A DNA stretch of 5,174 bases from NCBI GenBank assembly GCA_015492195.1, contig WGFP01000042.1:1-5174 (forward strand), written 5' to 3'. The position numbers and the translations under genes were made by a program. The notes below the pieces were generated by a model, which searched no databases, had not been told where the DNA came from, and saw only the letters and a program-made list of their open reading frames with translations. This DNA comes from Acidiferrobacterales bacterium. GTDB taxonomy: Bacteria; Pseudomonadota; Gammaproteobacteria; Acidiferrobacterales; Sulfurifustaceae. Of this stretch, positions 4,155 through 5,174 are shown piece by piece; position 1 is the first letter of the stretch, and every line of letters starts with the position of its first letter.

Positions 4155-5174
4155 GGCCGCTTGGTTCCTTGCTTTTCGGTCCCTTTCCATACCCATTGGG
4201 TAATTTCCGGCATGTCTTCGCCGTACTCGGTAATGTATTGCCTGTGCTCAATCAGCTTGTCGCGGATAAGCTGTTTGGTATACGCCGCGATATTGCCGAG
4301 CTTCGGCACCCGGTCGATCACATCCCCCATTAAGTGGAAGCGGTCCAGGTCGTTGCGCACCGCCATGTCAAACGGCGTGGTGGTGGTGCCCTCTTCCTTG
4401 TACCCGCGCACGTGGAGGTTTTTGTGGTTGGTCCGGCGGTAGGTGAGGCGGTGGATCAGCCACGGGTAACCATGGTAGGCGAAGATGATGGGCTTATCGG
4501 TGGTAAACAGGGTGTCGAATTCTTTATTAGACAGACCGTGGGGATGTTCTTCCTGGGACTGAAGCGTCATCAGGTTCACCACGTTGATCACCCTGATCTT
4601 CAGTTCCGGCACGTGTTGACGAAGCAGTTCAACGGCCGCCAGGGTTTCGATGGTCGGCACATCGCCGGCGCAGGCCATGACCACGTCGGGCTCCGAGCCC
4701 TGATCGTTGCTGGCCCACGCCCAGATGCCGATGCCCGCGGTGCAGTGCTTGATGGCGGCCTCCATGTCCAGCCACTGAGGCTGAGGCTGTTTACCCGCGA
4801 CGATGACGTTGACAAAATCGCGGCTGCGCAGGCATTTGTCCGTGATATACAGCAGGCAGTTGGCGTCCGGCGGGAGATAAACCCGGATGATGTCGGCCTT
4901 CTTATTCACCACGTGGTCGATGAAGCCCGGGTCCTGATGGGAGAAGCCGTTGTGGTCCTGGCGCCAGACATGGGACGTCAGCAGATAGTTAAGCGAGGCG
5001 ATGGGGCGCCGCCAGGGGATTTCCTGGCTAGTCACCTTGAGCCACTTGGCATGCTGGTTGAACATGGAGGCGACGATATGGATAAAGGCCTCGTAGCACG
5101 AGAACAGCCCGTGGCGTCCGGTAAGCAGATAGCCTTCGAGCCAGCCCTGGCAGGTATGTTCGCTCAAGATCTCC
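4151..5174 (-). CDS. xfp: phosphoketolase (xylulose-5-P/fructose-6-P), C-terminal part; 5' end beyond window
   Basis: About 340 in-frame residues from the window edge to TGA, compared with about 790-810 for the full enzyme, so roughly the last 43 percent is present. The frame is open to 5174 and reads EILSEHTCQGW at the edge; the TTG at 5167 is an internal Leu, not a start. The enzyme is thiamine-diphosphate dependent and cleaves xylulose-5-P (and often fructose-6-P) with phosphate to acetyl-phosphate plus glyceraldehyde-3-P (or erythrose-4-P) in the cytoplasm. Family hallmarks include LLTGRHGLFSCYEAF, VWRQDHNGFSHQDPGF (around 4922-4966, with active-site His and Asn residues) and RVYLPPDANCLL. 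The C-terminal domain starts near WLDMEAAIKHC, with ACAGDVPTIETLAA, FAYHGYPWLIHRLTYRR and a conserved GYKEEGTTTTPFDMAVRNDLDR. Acetate kinase, a common partner, is not found downstream. Very secure family call. Confidence 0.96.
   Translation of the reverse strand, partial: EILSEHTCQGWLEGYLLTGRHGLFSCYEAFIHIVASMFNQHAKWLKVTSQEIPWRRPIASLNYLLTSHVWRQDHNGFSHQDPGFIDHVVNKKADIIRVYLPPDANCLLYITDKCLRSRDFVNVIVAGKQPQPQWLDMEAAIKHCTAGIGIWAWASNDQGSEPDVVMACAGDVPTIETLAAVELLRQHVPELKIRVINVVNLMTLQSQEEHPHGLSNKEFDTLFTTDKPIIFAYHGYPWLIHRLTYRRTNHKNLHVRGYKEEGTTTTPFDMAVRNDLDRFHLMGDVIDRVPKLGNIAAYTKQLIRDKLIEHRQYITEYGEDMPEITQWVWKGTEKQGTKRP

Noticed and set aside
4161..4442. Plus-strand frames inside the phosphoketolase gene
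   Set aside because: Antisense shadows of a strongly conserved enzyme, without independent support.
5165..5167. TTG as start codon of the phosphoketolase
   Set aside because: The frame stays open to the window edge and the upstream residues (E-I before L-S-E-H-T-C) fit the family, so this is an internal Leu codon of a gene continuing outside the window.

Overview
The window looks like chromosomal DNA of a proteobacterium, most likely a gamma- or betaproteobacterium. The evidence is a lipid-anchored c-type cytochrome, a CcdA/TlpA-type thiol-redox pair, a proteobacterial-type phosphoketolase, Shine-Dalgarno leaders, and intergenic DNA of the CGCCAAG/CTTTGCG kind. No species can be named from sequence alone. 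All confident genes except ccdA lie on the minus strand.

Layout. Positions 1-322 hold no convincing gene and contain a candidate degenerate intergenic repeat (about 51-226). A promoter-like element at 323-353 opens a 250-nt leader of unclear content, followed by the plus-strand gene for a six-TM CcdA-type thiol-disulfide transporter (603-1448). Convergent to it is a minus-strand pair: a lipoprotein cytochrome c (2175-2684) followed by an exported TlpA-like thioredoxin (1475-2056). A 300-bp stretch without a supported gene comes next. It is followed by a 69-residue single-TM protein with a His-rich tail (3064-3273), whose leader carries a strong inverted repeat. Then come an intrinsic terminator (3433-3473) and a two-repeat SPW membrane protein (3498-3845), which has its own promoter candidate. 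Last is the C-terminal part of a phosphoketolase (4151-5174, 5' end outside the window), with a 44-codon ORF overlapping its stop codon.

How the parts may work together. CcdA passes reducing equivalents from cytoplasmic thioredoxin across the inner membrane. An exported TlpA-like protein is a natural acceptor, and a c-type cytochrome is a natural client because its haem-binding cysteines must be reduced. Supporting a link, the ccdA leader and the cytochrome promoter region share a 17-bp element with one mismatch (TTGACCTGTGTsTAACG, s = C or G), placed at the -35 position on opposite strands. This suggests the two transcription units are co-regulated. The nearby His/Cys-rich membrane peptide hints at a metal-handling or envelope-stress context, but that is inference. 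The phosphoketolase belongs to central carbon metabolism (xylulose-5-P or fructose-6-P to acetyl-phosphate) and has no evident mechanistic tie to the redox genes.

I found no complete mobile element, CRISPR array, tRNA or rRNA. The most interesting signals are the shared promoter element, a MerR-like promoter geometry before the SPW gene, and the non-canonical CHWC active site of the TlpA-like protein.
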